Assembly (NCBI GenBank): GCA_021732745.1
Contig: JAKFUK010000002.1
Span: 620,001 to 684,000, forward strand
Length of the DNA stretch: 64,000 nt
From: Nevskia sp.
GTDB lineage: Bacteria; Pseudomonadota; Gammaproteobacteria; Nevskiales; Nevskiaceae
Direction: 5' to 3'
Under the pieces are notes generated by a model. The model searched no databases. It was not told where the DNA came from and saw nothing but the letters and a program-made list of their open reading frames with translations. A program made the position numbers and the translations under genes. Each line of letters opens with the position of its first letter. The stretch's first letter is position 1. Of the stretch, positions 26,045-34,418 are shown piece by piece.

Positions 26045-27124
26045 ATGCAAGACCTGCTGCTGCAGTACGGCCTGTTCCTCGCCAAGACGCTGACCTGGAT
26101 CGTCGCGATCATCGTGGTCGTGGTGCTCGTCGCCAATGTCGTGCGCGAAAGCCGCGGTCAGGTGGGCGAGCGGCTGGAGGTAAAGCACATCAACGAGCGC
26201 TACAAGGACATGGCCGAGGTGCTGAACCTCGATCTGCTCGATGACGCCGAGCACAAGGCGCTGGAAAAGCAGCGCAAGGCCGAGGAGAAAGCCGAAAAGA
26301 AGGCCGCCAAGAAAGGAGACGGGCCGTCACCCAAACCGCGCCTGTTCGTGCTCGATTTCGATGGCGACATCGAAGCTTCGCAGGTCGGCGCGCTCCGGGA
26401 AGAGGTCAGCGCGCTGCTGCAAGTCGCCAAGCCGGACGACGCGGTGCTGGTGCGCCTGGAAAGCGGTGGCGGCATCGTGCATTCCTACGGGCTTGCCGCG
26501 TCGCAGCTCAAGCGCATCCGCGATCGCGGTTACCGCTTGATCGTGTCGATCGACAAGGTCGCCGCCAGCGGCGGCTACATGATGGCCTGCGTCGCCGACG
26601 AGATCGTTGCCGCGCCCTTCGCCGTGGTCGGCTCGATCGGCGTGGTGGCGCAGATGCCGAACTTCCATCGCCTGCTCGACAAGAACGCCATCGACGTCGA
26701 ACTGCACACCGCCGGTGAATACAAGCGCACCCTGACCATGTTCGGCGAAAACACCGACGCCGCGCGTGCCAAGTTCAAGCAGGAACTCGACGAGATCCAC
26801 ACGCTGTTCAAGTCCTTCGTGTCGGACAACCGCAAGTCGCTGGCCATTGATCGGGTGGCCACCGGCGAGCACTGGTACGGCACCCAGGCGCTGGAACTGG
26901 GCCTGATCGACCGCATCCAGACCAGCGACGATCTGCTGCTCGACGCGGTCAAGGCGCGCGAAGTCTATGAAATCCACTTCCGGGTCAAACGCGGACTCAG
27001 AGAGCAACTGATCGGCACCCTGACCCGTATCGCCAGCATGGGATTGCGTGGCAGCTGGAACCCGGCGGCACGCGTGCAAACCCTTTCCGGCCTCGATGCA
27101 TCGCGCTTGAATCCGCCGCAGTAG
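26045..27124 (+). CDS. sohB: Protease SohB, inner-membrane S49 family peptidase
   Basis: SohB is a signal-peptide-peptidase-like serine protease at the inner membrane. The 359-residue product has an N-terminal membrane helix (TLTWIVAIIVVVVLVANVV) and a charged Lys/Glu/Ala coiled stretch near 70-95. The S49 domain follows, with FDGDIEASQ, RLESGGGIVHSYGLAA and the catalytic-serine region VDKVAASGGYMMACVA-like (SIDKVAASGGYMMA), plus the catalytic Lys region GEYKRTLTMFGEN. ATG 26045 is chosen. It is divergent from yceD and upstream of a DegP-type protease, forming a small envelope-proteolysis cluster. Confidence 0.94.
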   Translation: MQDLLLQYGLFLAKTLTWIVAIIVVVVLVANVVRESRGQVGERLEVKHINERYKDMAEVLNLDLLDDAEHKALEKQRKAEEKAEKKAAKKGDGPSPKPRLFVLDFDGDIEASQVGALREEVSALLQVAKPDDAVLVRLESGGGIVHSYGLAASQLKRIRDRGYRLIVSIDKVAASGGYMMACVADEIVAAPFAVVGSIGVVAQMPNFHRLLDKNAIDVELHTAGEYKRTLTMFGENTDAARAKFKQELDEIHTLFKSFVSDNRKSLAIDRVATGEHWYGTQALELGLIDRIQTSDDLLLDAVKAREVYEIHFRVKRGLREQLIGTLTRIASMGLRGSWNPAARVQTLSGLDASRLNPPQ

Positions 27125-27138
27125 CCAATAAAAACGGT

Positions 27139-27163
27139 CAACGCCAAGTGAAACTTGCCGTTG
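27139..27163 (+). other. Hairpin between sohB and the DegP/DegQ gene
   Basis: CAACGCCAAGT and ACTTGCCGTTG pair over 11 bp with one mismatch around GAA, shortly after the sohB stop. No T-run follows, so it may be a weak terminator or leader structure. Confidence 0.4.
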
Positions 27164-27229
27164 AACGCACGGTCACACCGCCACGTTCACCCTGAACGAC
27201 TTACAAACAAAGAATCTCCCAGGAACGCC

Positions 27230-28699
27230 ATGATCAATCTCCGCGCTTTCATGAAAACGGCGGCCGTCGCGACGGCTGCCGGTGTGCTGGCCACGGTTGC
27301 CACCTTGAGCCTGTCGACGACCGCGCCGGCTCCGCTGCATGCCGATGTGCCGACCACCCTGCTCGCCGCCCCGACCGCCACCGGTCAGGTGCCGTCGCTG
27401 GCGCCGATGCTCAAAGGCGTGCTGCCGGCGGTGGTCAACATCGCGGTGGTCGGCAAGGCCCAGCCGCAGCAGCAGAACCCGCTGCTCAACGATCCCTTCT
27501 TCCGCCGCTTCTTTGAAGCGCCGGAAGGCCAGCAGCAGGAGCAGCAGCCGCAGCAGCGCGAAGCGCCGCAGGGCATCGGCTCGGGCGTGATCGTCGACGC
27601 CCAGAAGGGCTACGTGATCACCAACAATCACGTCGTCGCCGATGCCGAAGTCATCAAGGTGCGCCTCAGCGACGATCGCGAACTCGACGCCAAACTCATC
27701 GGCACCGATCCCGACACTGACCTCGCGGTCTTGAAGATCGATCCGAAAAACCTCACCGCACTGGTGATTTCCGATTCCGACAAGCTCGAAGTCGGCGATT
27801 TCGTGGTGGCCATCGGCTCGCCATTCGGCCTGCGCCAGACGGTGACCTCGGGCATCGTTTCCGGCCTCGGCCGTCAGGGCTTGGGCGAAGGCTATGAAGA
27901 TTTCATCCAGACCGATGCCTCGATCAACCCGGGCAACTCGGGTGGCGCGCTGATCAATCTTCGCGGCGAGCTGATCGGCATCAACAGCCAGATCCTGTCG
28001 CGTTCGGGCGGCAACATCGGCATCGGCTTCGCGATCCCGACCAACCTGGTCAAGAGCGTGATGACCCAGTTGATCGAGAACGGCAGCGTGGTGCGCGGCC
28101 GCATCGGCATCCAGGGCGGGCAGGAACTGACGCCGGAACTGGCCAAGGCCTTCAATGTGCCGGGCGGCAAGGGTGCGCTGATCGGCAAGGTGCTGCCGGA
28201 TCAGCCGGCCGCCAAGGCGGGCTTGCAGGACGGCGATATCGTCATCGAAGCCAACGGCAAGGCGATCAAGGATTTCGGCCAGTTGCGCTATCTGGTCGGC
28301 CTGCTGCGGGTGGGCGACAAGGTGACCATGAAGGTGCTGCGCGACGGCAAGCCGAGAGAGGTCACGGTGACCGTCGGCAAGAACACCGACAACGAGCGCA
28401 CGGCGGCATCGGACAGCCTGCATCCGGCGCTGAAGGGCGCGACCTTCGGTGCGCTGGCCGGCCCGGCGGCGGAAGCGGCGAAGAATGCCGGCATCAAGGG
28501 CGTGATGGTGACGGCGGTCGATCCGCGCTCGGTTGCAGCCAAGAACGGCCTGCGTCCGAACGACATCGTGCTCAGCGTCAATCGTCGGCCAATTGCCACC
28601 GTGGCCGATTTCGAGCGCCTTGCCGCCCAGAAGGAAGGCCAGCTGCTATTGCAGATCCTGCGCGGACAGGGCGCGTTCTTCGTGATCCTGGAGCCGTAA
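27230..28699 (+). CDS. degQ: Periplasmic serine endoprotease, DegP/DegQ/MucD type
   Basis: The enzyme degrades or chaperones misfolded envelope proteins. The 489-residue product has an N-terminal export signal, a Gln/Pro-rich loop (about 78-113), and a trypsin-like domain with triad H134 (NNHVV), D164 (DTDLAV) and S237 (NPGNSGGAL). Two PDZ domains follow (about 285-370 and 405-489, the latter with VDPRSVAAKNGLRPNDIVLSVN). Two PDZ domains set it apart from DegS/AlgW. Whether it is the MucD, DegP or DegQ orthologue cannot be settled from sequence alone. AGGAA lies 5 bases before ATG 27230. A strong terminator follows. Confidence 0.94.
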   Translation: MINLRAFMKTAAVATAAGVLATVATLSLSTTAPAPLHADVPTTLLAAPTATGQVPSLAPMLKGVLPAVVNIAVVGKAQPQQQNPLLNDPFFRRFFEAPEGQQQEQQPQQREAPQGIGSGVIVDAQKGYVITNNHVVADAEVIKVRLSDDRELDAKLIGTDPDTDLAVLKIDPKNLTALVISDSDKLEVGDFVVAIGSPFGLRQTVTSGIVSGLGRQGLGEGYEDFIQTDASINPGNSGGALINLRGELIGINSQILSRSGGNIGIGFAIPTNLVKSVMTQLIENGSVVRGRIGIQGGQELTPELAKAFNVPGGKGALIGKVLPDQPAAKAGLQDGDIVIEANGKAIKDFGQLRYLVGLLRVGDKVTMKVLRDGKPREVTVTVGKNTDNERTAASDSLHPALKGATFGALAGPAAEAAKNAGIKGVMVTAVDPRSVAAKNGLRPNDIVLSVNRRPIATVADFERLAAQKEGQLLLQILRGQGAFFVILEP

Positions 28700-28740
28700 G
28701 CGCGGCTCGCGATCACCGCACCGAGTGGTCGATGTGACAA

Positions 28741-28780
28741 CGCGGGCCTGTCGGAAGACAGGCCCGCGTTATACTTTTTG
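28741..28780 (+). terminator. Intrinsic terminator after the DegP/DegQ gene
   Basis: A perfect 12-bp GC-rich stem (28741-28752 with 28757-28768) around GGAA is followed by TTATACTTTTT. The TATACT inside the tail could double as a -10 for the downstream TIGR02449-zapA unit, though no matching -35 is seen. Confidence 0.9.
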
Positions 28781-28800
28781 CACCTCCGCACGTCACGCCC

Positions 28801-28995
28801 ATGCTCACCAGCGAAGTCGCCCAATTGGATGAAAGAGTGCAGCGACTTATCGCGGCATTCCGGCAGGAGCGTCTCGAAAAGAAACGGGCGATTCAGGAGC
28901 GCGACCGCCTGCTGGCGCTCAATGCCGAACTGAAGCGGCGCATCGAAGGCGTGGTCGAGCGCATCCGGCTGCTGGAATCCGATCCGAACGCCTGA
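28801..28995 (+). CDS. TIGR02449 family coiled-coil protein
   Basis: The 64-residue product is almost entirely heptad-like helix (LDERVQRLIAAFRQERLEKKRAIQERDRLL) and matches the small ZapB-like TIGR02449 family. In gammaproteobacteria that family is encoded immediately before zapA, as here, 16 bases upstream. A role in division with ZapA is inferred from this context and from the coiled-coil resemblance to ZapB; it has not been shown for this family. Confidence 0.88.
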   Translation: MLTSEVAQLDERVQRLIAAFRQERLEKKRAIQERDRLLALNAELKRRIEGVVERIRLLESDPNA

Positions 28996-29011
28996 GCCCG
29001 GAGCAAGCACG

Positions 29012-29332
29012 ATGAGCGAAGCCGACAAGCAAGACAGCATGACCGTCACGGTCCGCATCATGTCGCGGGAATACACCGTGACCTGTCCGCCGGACGAGCA
29101 CGAAGGCCTGGTCGCCTCGGCCGATTACCTCAACGAACGGATGACCGCCATCCGCCGTCGCGGCAAGGCGCTGGGTGCCGAGCGCATCGCGGTGATGACG
29201 GCCCTGAACCTGGCGCGCGAACTGCTGGAACTGAAAGGCAATCCGGCACTGGCGCGGCCCGATCAGGACGCCATCGACCGGCTTCAGCAGATGTCCGCCG
29301 ACATCGACCAGACGCTCGATTCGGCCGACTGA
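29012..29332 (+). CDS. zapA: Cell division protein ZapA
   Basis: ZapA bundles FtsZ filaments at the Z-ring. The 106-residue product has VTVRIMSREYTVTCPPDEHEGL, then YLNERMTAIRR, and a C-terminal helix RIAVMTALNLARELL that forms the tetramer coiled coil. It lies between the TIGR02449 gene and 6S RNA, the conserved zapA-ssrS-ygfA arrangement. Confidence 0.95.
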   Translation: MSEADKQDSMTVTVRIMSREYTVTCPPDEHEGLVASADYLNERMTAIRRRGKALGAERIAVMTALNLARELLELKGNPALARPDQDAIDRLQQMSADIDQTLDSAD

Positions 29333-29338
29333 AGGAGC

Positions 29339-29365
29339 TTGAATCGGGTTCTTTCGTGCTAAGGT
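29339..29365 (+). promoter_or_regulatory. Probable 6S RNA promoter
   Basis: TTGAAT (29339-29344) and an extended -10 TGC-TAAGGT (hexamer 29360-29365) are spaced by 15 bases. The predicted start, near 29372, coincides with the 5' end of the 6S closing stem. Confidence 0.55.
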
Positions 29366-29371
29366 TTCCCC

Positions 29372-29554
29372 GTGTCTCCTGCGGTGTTCGATGTTCGTCA
29401 GCAACCCTTGAGCCTAATTCACAGCAACGGGAACCATAACGACGCAGGGAGTGCAGGCCCGCCCCGTAGCGGGAAGCCCGAATGCATTGTGCGGTGCCCA
29501 CTTGAGACCTCCGTCTCAAGGTCGAAGACGGATGACGGCACAGGCGGGAGACAC
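29372..29554 (+). ncRNA. ssrS: 6S RNA
   Basis: 6S RNA mimics an open promoter and sequesters sigma70 RNA polymerase in stationary phase. The ends pair: GTGTCTCC at 29372-29379 with GGAGACAC at 29547-29554. The 5' half has the conserved CCTTGAGCC and the 3' half a CACTTGAGACCT block. The length of about 183 bases equals that of the E. coli RNA, and the position between zapA and ygfA is the conserved one. The 3' end overlaps the best start codon of ygfA. Confidence 0.92.
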
Positions 29555-30149
29555 CTTTCCTATTTCCATCGCAGCGCAGAAATCCGCGCTGCGACGCGTG
29601 CTGCGCAGCCGCCGCAGCCGCATTCCCCGATCTGATCGCCGCAAGGCCGCCCGTCTCGCCGCCCGCGCGCTGCTGAAACGGCTGCCGCCGCGCTGCCGGA
29701 TCGCGATCTACCTGTCGGTGCATTCCGAACTCTCGACCGCGCCGCTGCGCGCCGCCCTGCTGCGCGCCGGTCATCGGGTGTCGGTGCCGGTGACCCTGCG
29801 CAACTGGCAGATGCGCTTCCTGCCGTTCGATGCCCGCACGGCGCTGCGTTCCAGCGGCCCGCTGCGCTTGCCGGAGCCGGTGGCGCGCAGGCCGATGCAG
29901 ACCGCCCGCGCCTTCGACGTGATCCTCGTGCCGCTGCTCGGCTTCGATGCCGCCGGCGGCCGCATCGGCAACGGCGGTGGCTACTACGACCGGGCGCTGG
30001 CGCATCCACGCGTCGGCGGACGCCCGCAGCGCATCGGCTACGCTTACGCCGCCCAAGCGGTCGACGCCCTTCCGATGGAAGCCTTCGATGTCCGCCTCGA
30101 CGCCGTGGTCAGCGAACGCGGCTGGGCCCGATTCCCGAAACAACCCTGA
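29532..30149 (+). CDS. ygfA: 5-formyltetrahydrofolate cyclo-ligase
   Basis: The enzyme converts 5-formyl-THF to 5,10-methenyl-THF using ATP. The 205-residue product has the family signatures AIYLSVHSELST, FDVILVPLLGFD and the nucleotide-binding GRIGNGGGYYDRAL. The only good start consistent with the conserved N-terminal helix is ATG 29532, which lies inside the 3' end of 6S RNA. The N-terminus is unusually Arg-rich (RRVLRSRRSRIPRSDRR). It is probably expressed by readthrough of ssrS as in E. coli, and its stop abuts the EVE gene. Confidence 0.92.
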   Translation: MTAQAGDTFPISIAAQKSALRRVLRSRRSRIPRSDRRKAARLAARALLKRLPPRCRIAIYLSVHSELSTAPLRAALLRAGHRVSVPVTLRNWQMRFLPFDARTALRSSGPLRLPEPVARRPMQTARAFDVILVPLLGFDAAGGRIGNGGGYYDRALAHPRVGGRPQRIGYAYAAQAVDALPMEAFDVRLDAVVSERGWARFPKQP

Positions 30150-30617
<468 letters not shown>

Positions 30618-30636
30618 TGCTGGCGGCGCGCCGGAT

Positions 30637-30969
30637 TCAGTCGCCGATCAACCGCCGCCGCAACAGCGTCTGGAAATCGCGCCGGCCGTCTCCGACAACC
30701 AGCACCAGCACGCGCTGTTCGATGTCATCGACGCGGTAGATCATCCGCCACGGCTTCTGATGGACTTGGCGGTAGCGGCGGATGCCGAGCGCCAGCAGTT
30801 CCGGCGGATGCTCGCCACCGTTAGGAAACGCCGCCAGTGCCGCGAGTCGCGCTGCGATGCCGTCGATCACTTGATCGGCCCGGACGTGACCGTCGCCTGT
30901 CGCGATATAGCGGTGGAGATCGGCCAGGTCTTGCGCTGCACCATCTGAGACGACGACGGCGTATCTCAT
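30637..30969 (-). CDS. RelE/ParE family toxin
   Basis: The 110-residue product matches type II RelE/ParE toxins: an N-terminal VVVSDGAAQDLADLHRYI, the central FPNGGEHPPELLALGIRRYRQV, and PWRMIYRVDDIEQRVLVLVVGDGRRDF, typical of the ParE/YoeB-like core. Its ATG overlaps the antitoxin stop by 4 bases, so translation is coupled. Whether it targets gyrase or mRNA cannot be decided from the sequence. Confidence 0.9.
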   Translation of the reverse strand: MRYAVVVSDGAAQDLADLHRYIATGDGHVRADQVIDGIAARLAALAAFPNGGEHPPELLALGIRRYRQVHQKPWRMIYRVDDIEQRVLVLVVGDGRRDFQTLLRRRLIGD

Positions 30970-31250
30970 GCCCGAGCGCGGGGATCAGCCTTGATCGCGT
31001 CGACGACCTCGGCCAGCGGCCGCAGGCGTCCGGCCTCGACTTGTCGCTCGCCGAGCGCGATCAACTTCAGCAGCGCCAGCGTTTCCTCGGTTTCCTCGTA
31101 GCGGCGGATGTCCTGGACGACGGCGGTAGCCTCGCCGTTCTGGGTAACGATCAGCGGCGGCGCGCCTTCCCGCAGTTCGCGGATCACCTGCGCGGCGTTC
31201 GCTTTCAGATAGCTGACTGGCCGCACGGCAGTGGATATTTTCATTGTCAT
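30966..31250 (-). CDS. Phd/YefM family antitoxin
   Basis: The 94-residue product starts MTMKISTAVRPVSYLKANAAQVIRELREG and continues PLIVTQNGEATAVVQDI, the DNA-binding Phd/YefM fold. The C-terminal half is the toxin-binding tail. MKIS at 31244 is an alternative start. A 12-base palindrome just upstream is a plausible autoregulatory operator. Confidence 0.9.
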   Translation of the reverse strand: MTMKISTAVRPVSYLKANAAQVIRELREGAPPLIVTQNGEATAVVQDIRRYEETEETLALLKLIALGERQVEAGRLRPLAEVVDAIKADPRARA

Positions 31251-31259
31251 CTTTCCAGA

Positions 31260-31271
31260 ACTGAATTCAGT
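31260..31271. promoter_or_regulatory. Palindrome upstream of the Phd/ParE-type pair
   Basis: ACTGAATTCAGT is a perfect 12-base palindrome 10 bases before the antitoxin start, the usual place for an operator bound by a Phd-type antitoxin. It lies between this pair and the ilvA stop. Confidence 0.45.
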
Positions 31272-31307
31272 ACCGAATCTAGTCCTATCGCTGGAGCTGC
31301 GCCAGCC

Positions 31308-32888
31308 TCACCCGCCCGCAATAAACAGCCGGTAAGCCGGATTCTCGCTTTCATCGTGGTATTCGTAGCCCAGCGCGTCGAGGGCGCGGCGGCAGTCGGC
31401 GCGTTCCTTCTTCGGCACTTGTAACCCGCACAGCACGCGGCCGTAAGCGGCACCGTGGTTGCGGTAGTGGAACAGGGAGATGTTCCAGCGACTGCCGACC
31501 GCCGACAGGAAATCGGCCAGCGCACCCGGACGTTCCGGGAATTCGAAACGGAACAGGCGCTCGTCGGCGAGGCCCTGCGCCCGGCCGCCGACCATGTAGC
31601 GGATGTGGACCTTGGCCATCTCGTCGTCGGTCAGGTCGGCGACGCCGTAGCCATCGGCGCGCAGCGCGTCGATCGCCGCCGTGCGTGCAGCCCGGTCGTC
31701 GAAGTGCACGCCAGCAAAGACATGCGCTTCGCTGGCGGTGGCGTAGCGATAGTTGAATTCGGTGATCGGCCGCTTGCCCAGCTGCTTCAGGAAGCGCTTG
31801 AAGCTGCCCGGCTGCTCGGGGATGGTCACTGCGAGCAGGGTTTCGCGGCCGTCGCCGAGTTCGGCGCGTTCGGCGATGTGGCGCAGGCGGTCGAAGTTCA
31901 GATTGGCGCCGCTGATCGTCGCGACGAAGGTCTTGCCGGTTTCGCCGGTCTGGGCCACCCACTTCTTGATGCCGGCCACCGCCAGCGCGCCGGCCGGTTC
32001 GGGCAGCGAGCGGTTCTCGGCGAAGACATCGCGGATCGCGGCACAGATTTCATCGGCCGATACCCGCAGCCAACCGTCGACCGTTTCCTTGCAGACCTTG
32101 AACGGCTCCGCCCCCGCCTGACGCACGGCAACACCATCGGCAAACAGGCCGACCTGCGGCAGTTTCACGCGCCGCCCGGCTTCCAGCGCCTGGGCCATGC
32201 AGTCGGAATCGTCCGGCTCGACGCTGATCACCTTCACTCCCGGCCGCACTGCCTTGATCCAAGCGGCGATGCCGGCCAGCAGGCCGCCACCGCCGGTGCA
32301 GACGAAGATCGTGTCCAGCACGCCGTCGGTGCCGATCTGTTCGAGGATTTCCTTGGCCACCGTGCCCTGGCCGGCGATGACGTCGGCATCGTCGTAGGGC
32401 GGGATCATGGTCAGGCTCTTGCTTTCCGCCAGTTCGGCGGCATGGGCGGCGGCATCGTCGAAGGCATCGCCATGCAGCACGATCTTGCCGCCGAGCGCGC
32501 GCACCGCGTCGACCTTCACCGACGGTGTCGTGCGCGGCATGACGATCCAGGCCGGGATGCCGAGCCGCTTGCCGGCGAGTGCGACACCTTGCGCATGGTT
32601 GCCGGCGCTGGCGCAGATCACGCCGCGCCCGCGCGAGGCTTCCGGCAACTGCACGATCTTGTTGTAAGCGCCGCGCAACTTGAACGAGCGCACGGACTGC
32701 GTGTCCTCGCGCTTCAGCAGCACGCGATTGTTGAGCCGGGCCGACAGCTTCGGCGCGTATTCCAGAGCCGACACGATCGCCACGTCGTAGACCCGGGCGC
32801 GCTCGATACGCGCCTTGTAATCGGCGAGCAGGCGCTCGCGGTCAGTGCGGGATGCCTTGGCGGCAGCAGGGGGCGCGGAGTCGGTCAC
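31308..32888 (-). CDS. ilvA: Threonine ammonia-lyase, biosynthetic (threonine deaminase)
   Basis: IlvA is the PLP enzyme that opens isoleucine synthesis by converting threonine to 2-oxobutanoate. The 526-residue product has the PLP-lysine motif SVRSFKLRGAYNK, SAGNHAQGVA, the phosphate-binding CTGGGGLLAGIA, and two C-terminal ACT-like regulatory domains (from about 335 and about 430), so it is the feedback-regulated form. GTG 32888 (MTDSAPPA) is chosen by comparison with the E. coli N-terminus; the open frame continues upstream across proC on the other strand, which is not credible. Divergent from proC with 112 bases between. Confidence 0.96.
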   Translation of the reverse strand: MTDSAPPAAAKASRTDRERLLADYKARIERARVYDVAIVSALEYAPKLSARLNNRVLLKREDTQSVRSFKLRGAYNKIVQLPEASRGRGVICASAGNHAQGVALAGKRLGIPAWIVMPRTTPSVKVDAVRALGGKIVLHGDAFDDAAAHAAELAESKSLTMIPPYDDADVIAGQGTVAKEILEQIGTDGVLDTIFVCTGGGGLLAGIAAWIKAVRPGVKVISVEPDDSDCMAQALEAGRRVKLPQVGLFADGVAVRQAGAEPFKVCKETVDGWLRVSADEICAAIRDVFAENRSLPEPAGALAVAGIKKWVAQTGETGKTFVATISGANLNFDRLRHIAERAELGDGRETLLAVTIPEQPGSFKRFLKQLGKRPITEFNYRYATASEAHVFAGVHFDDRAARTAAIDALRADGYGVADLTDDEMAKVHIRYMVGGRAQGLADERLFRFEFPERPGALADFLSAVGSRWNISLFHYRNHGAAYGRVLCGLQVPKKERADCRRALDALGYEYHDESENPAYRLFIAGG

Positions 32889-33000
32889 GGCGGCTGGAAA
32901 CTCTGGATTGCAGGGGGCGAAACGCGGGCCGGATCGGCATCGGGCGTCGCGTATCATACCGTCCGCCCTCCCGCGCCCTGCCCTGCGAGCACTCCCGCCC

Positions 33001-33852
33001 GTGACGTCTTCCACTGCGCCAGCTCCCGCTGACACCATCGCCTTCGTCGGCGGCGGCAACATGGCGGCGAGCCTGATCGGCGGCCTGGTCGCGGCCGGCC
33101 ACCCGGCGGCCAGCATCCGGGTGTCCGAGCCGGATGCCGAACGCGCCGCCGCCTTGAAGGCCCGCTTCGGATTGACGATTGCCGCCGACAACGTCGACGC
33201 CGTAACCGGTGCCGATCTCGTCGTGCTGGCCACCAAGCCGCAGCAGGTGGCGAATGCCATCCGCGGCTTGCAGCTTGCGGCCGATGCCACGCTGATCTCG
33301 ATTTGCGCCGGTGTCCGCATCGCCAGCCTGCGCGCCCTGGTTGCCAACGGCGGCTGGACGGGGGCCATCGTCCGCGCCATGCCGAACACCCCGGCGCTGT
33401 TCGGTGTCGGCATCACCGGGCTGTACGCCTCGGAAACTGCCTCGCCACGCGCACGGATGCAGGCTGAAACTGTGCTTGCTGCGGCTGGCAAGGTCTGCTG
33501 GGTCGACACCGAATCGCTGATGGACGCGGTCACCGCCGTGTCCGGCAGTGGCCCGGCCTATTTCTTCCTGCTGACCGAAGCGATGGCCGAAGCCGGTGTA
33601 GCGCTGGGTCTGACGCCGGCCGATGCGAAAGCGCTGGCGCTGCAGACCTTCATCGGTGCCGCGAAGATGGCCGAAGGCACCGGCACCGACGTGGCAACGC
33701 TTCGGGCCCAGGTGACGTCCAAGGGCGGCACCACGCAGGCGGCACTTGAAAGCCTTGAAGCCGCCGGATTCCGCCGCATCCTCGACGAGGCCCTGCGCGC
33801 CGCCGACATCCGCAGCGCGCAGCTTGGCGACGAGCTTGCCGCCACCCTCTGA
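33001..33852 (+). CDS. proC: Pyrroline-5-carboxylate reductase
   Basis: ProC makes proline from pyrroline-5-carboxylate with NAD(P)H. The 283-residue product has the Rossmann motif FVGGGNMAASLIGGL, RAMPNTPALFGVG, and the C-terminal family signature region VSGSGPAYFFLLTEAMAEAGVALGL, followed by TSKGGTTQAAL. GTG 33001 is required because the first ATG falls inside the nucleotide-binding motif. First gene of a proC-yggT-metX-metW unit. Confidence 0.97.
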   Translation: MTSSTAPAPADTIAFVGGGNMAASLIGGLVAAGHPAASIRVSEPDAERAAALKARFGLTIAADNVDAVTGADLVVLATKPQQVANAIRGLQLAADATLISICAGVRIASLRALVANGGWTGAIVRAMPNTPALFGVGITGLYASETASPRARMQAETVLAAAGKVCWVDTESLMDAVTAVSGSGPAYFFLLTEAMAEAGVALGLTPADAKALALQTFIGAAKMAEGTGTDVATLRAQVTSKGGTTQAALESLEAAGFRRILDEALRAADIRSAQLGDELAATL

Positions 33853-33878
33853 CGCCAAGGAGCCGCGCCATCATCAAC

Positions 33879-34418
33879 GTGTTCTACAGCCTGTTCACCA
33901 CCCTGCTTGATCTGGTGATCTGCGCGTTCCTGCTGCGCGTGCTGCTGCAACTGGTCAAGGCCAATTTCTACAACCCGATCTCGCAGCTGATCTGGAAAGT
34001 CACCCAGCCGGTGGTCATGCCGCTGGTGCGACTCGTTCCACGCATCCGCAATATCGACACGCCAGCGGTACTGATGCTGGCCGTGGTCGCGGTGCTCGAT
34101 ATCTGGATCGTCGCCAGCATTTATGGCCAGGGCTTGGAGTTCTCGCAGATGCTCGGCCTCGCCGCGCTGAAAGTGATCAGCCTCGGACTGCGCATCTACA
34201 TCCTGAGCTTGCTGGTGGTGACAATCCTGTCCTGGGTAGGCCCCGGCGTCTCGAATCCGGCCGCCAACGTGCTGTGGAGCCTGACCGAGCCGGTGCTGAA
34301 ACCGGTGCGCCGGGTGATTCCGTTGGTCGCCGGGCTCGATCTGTCGCCGATCCCGGTGATGATCCTGTTCCAGGCGCTCGACACCTGGATGCGCACCCTG
34401 CTTGGCCTGTTCCACTGA
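33879..34418 (+). CDS. yggT: YggT family integral membrane protein
   Basis: The 179-residue product has two YggT repeats, each a hydrophobic hairpin followed by an amphipathic NP-x-S-x-L-x(4)-T-x-P motif ([17 protein letters not shown] and [17 protein letters not shown]), as expected. The coordinate uses GTG 33879. However, AAGGAG at 33857-33862 is placed better for an ATC at 33870, which would add Ile-Ile-Asn, so the true start is uncertain. Role unknown; some homologues are linked to osmotic tolerance and FtsZ-associated division. The stop overlaps metX (TGATG). Confidence 0.9.
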   Translation: MFYSLFTTLLDLVICAFLLRVLLQLVKANFYNPISQLIWKVTQPVVMPLVRLVPRIRNIDTPAVLMLAVVAVLDIWIVASIYGQGLEFSQMLGLAALKVISLGLRIYILSLLVVTILSWVGPGVSNPAANVLWSLTEPVLKPVRRVIPLVAGLDLSPIPVMILFQALDTWMRTLLGLFH

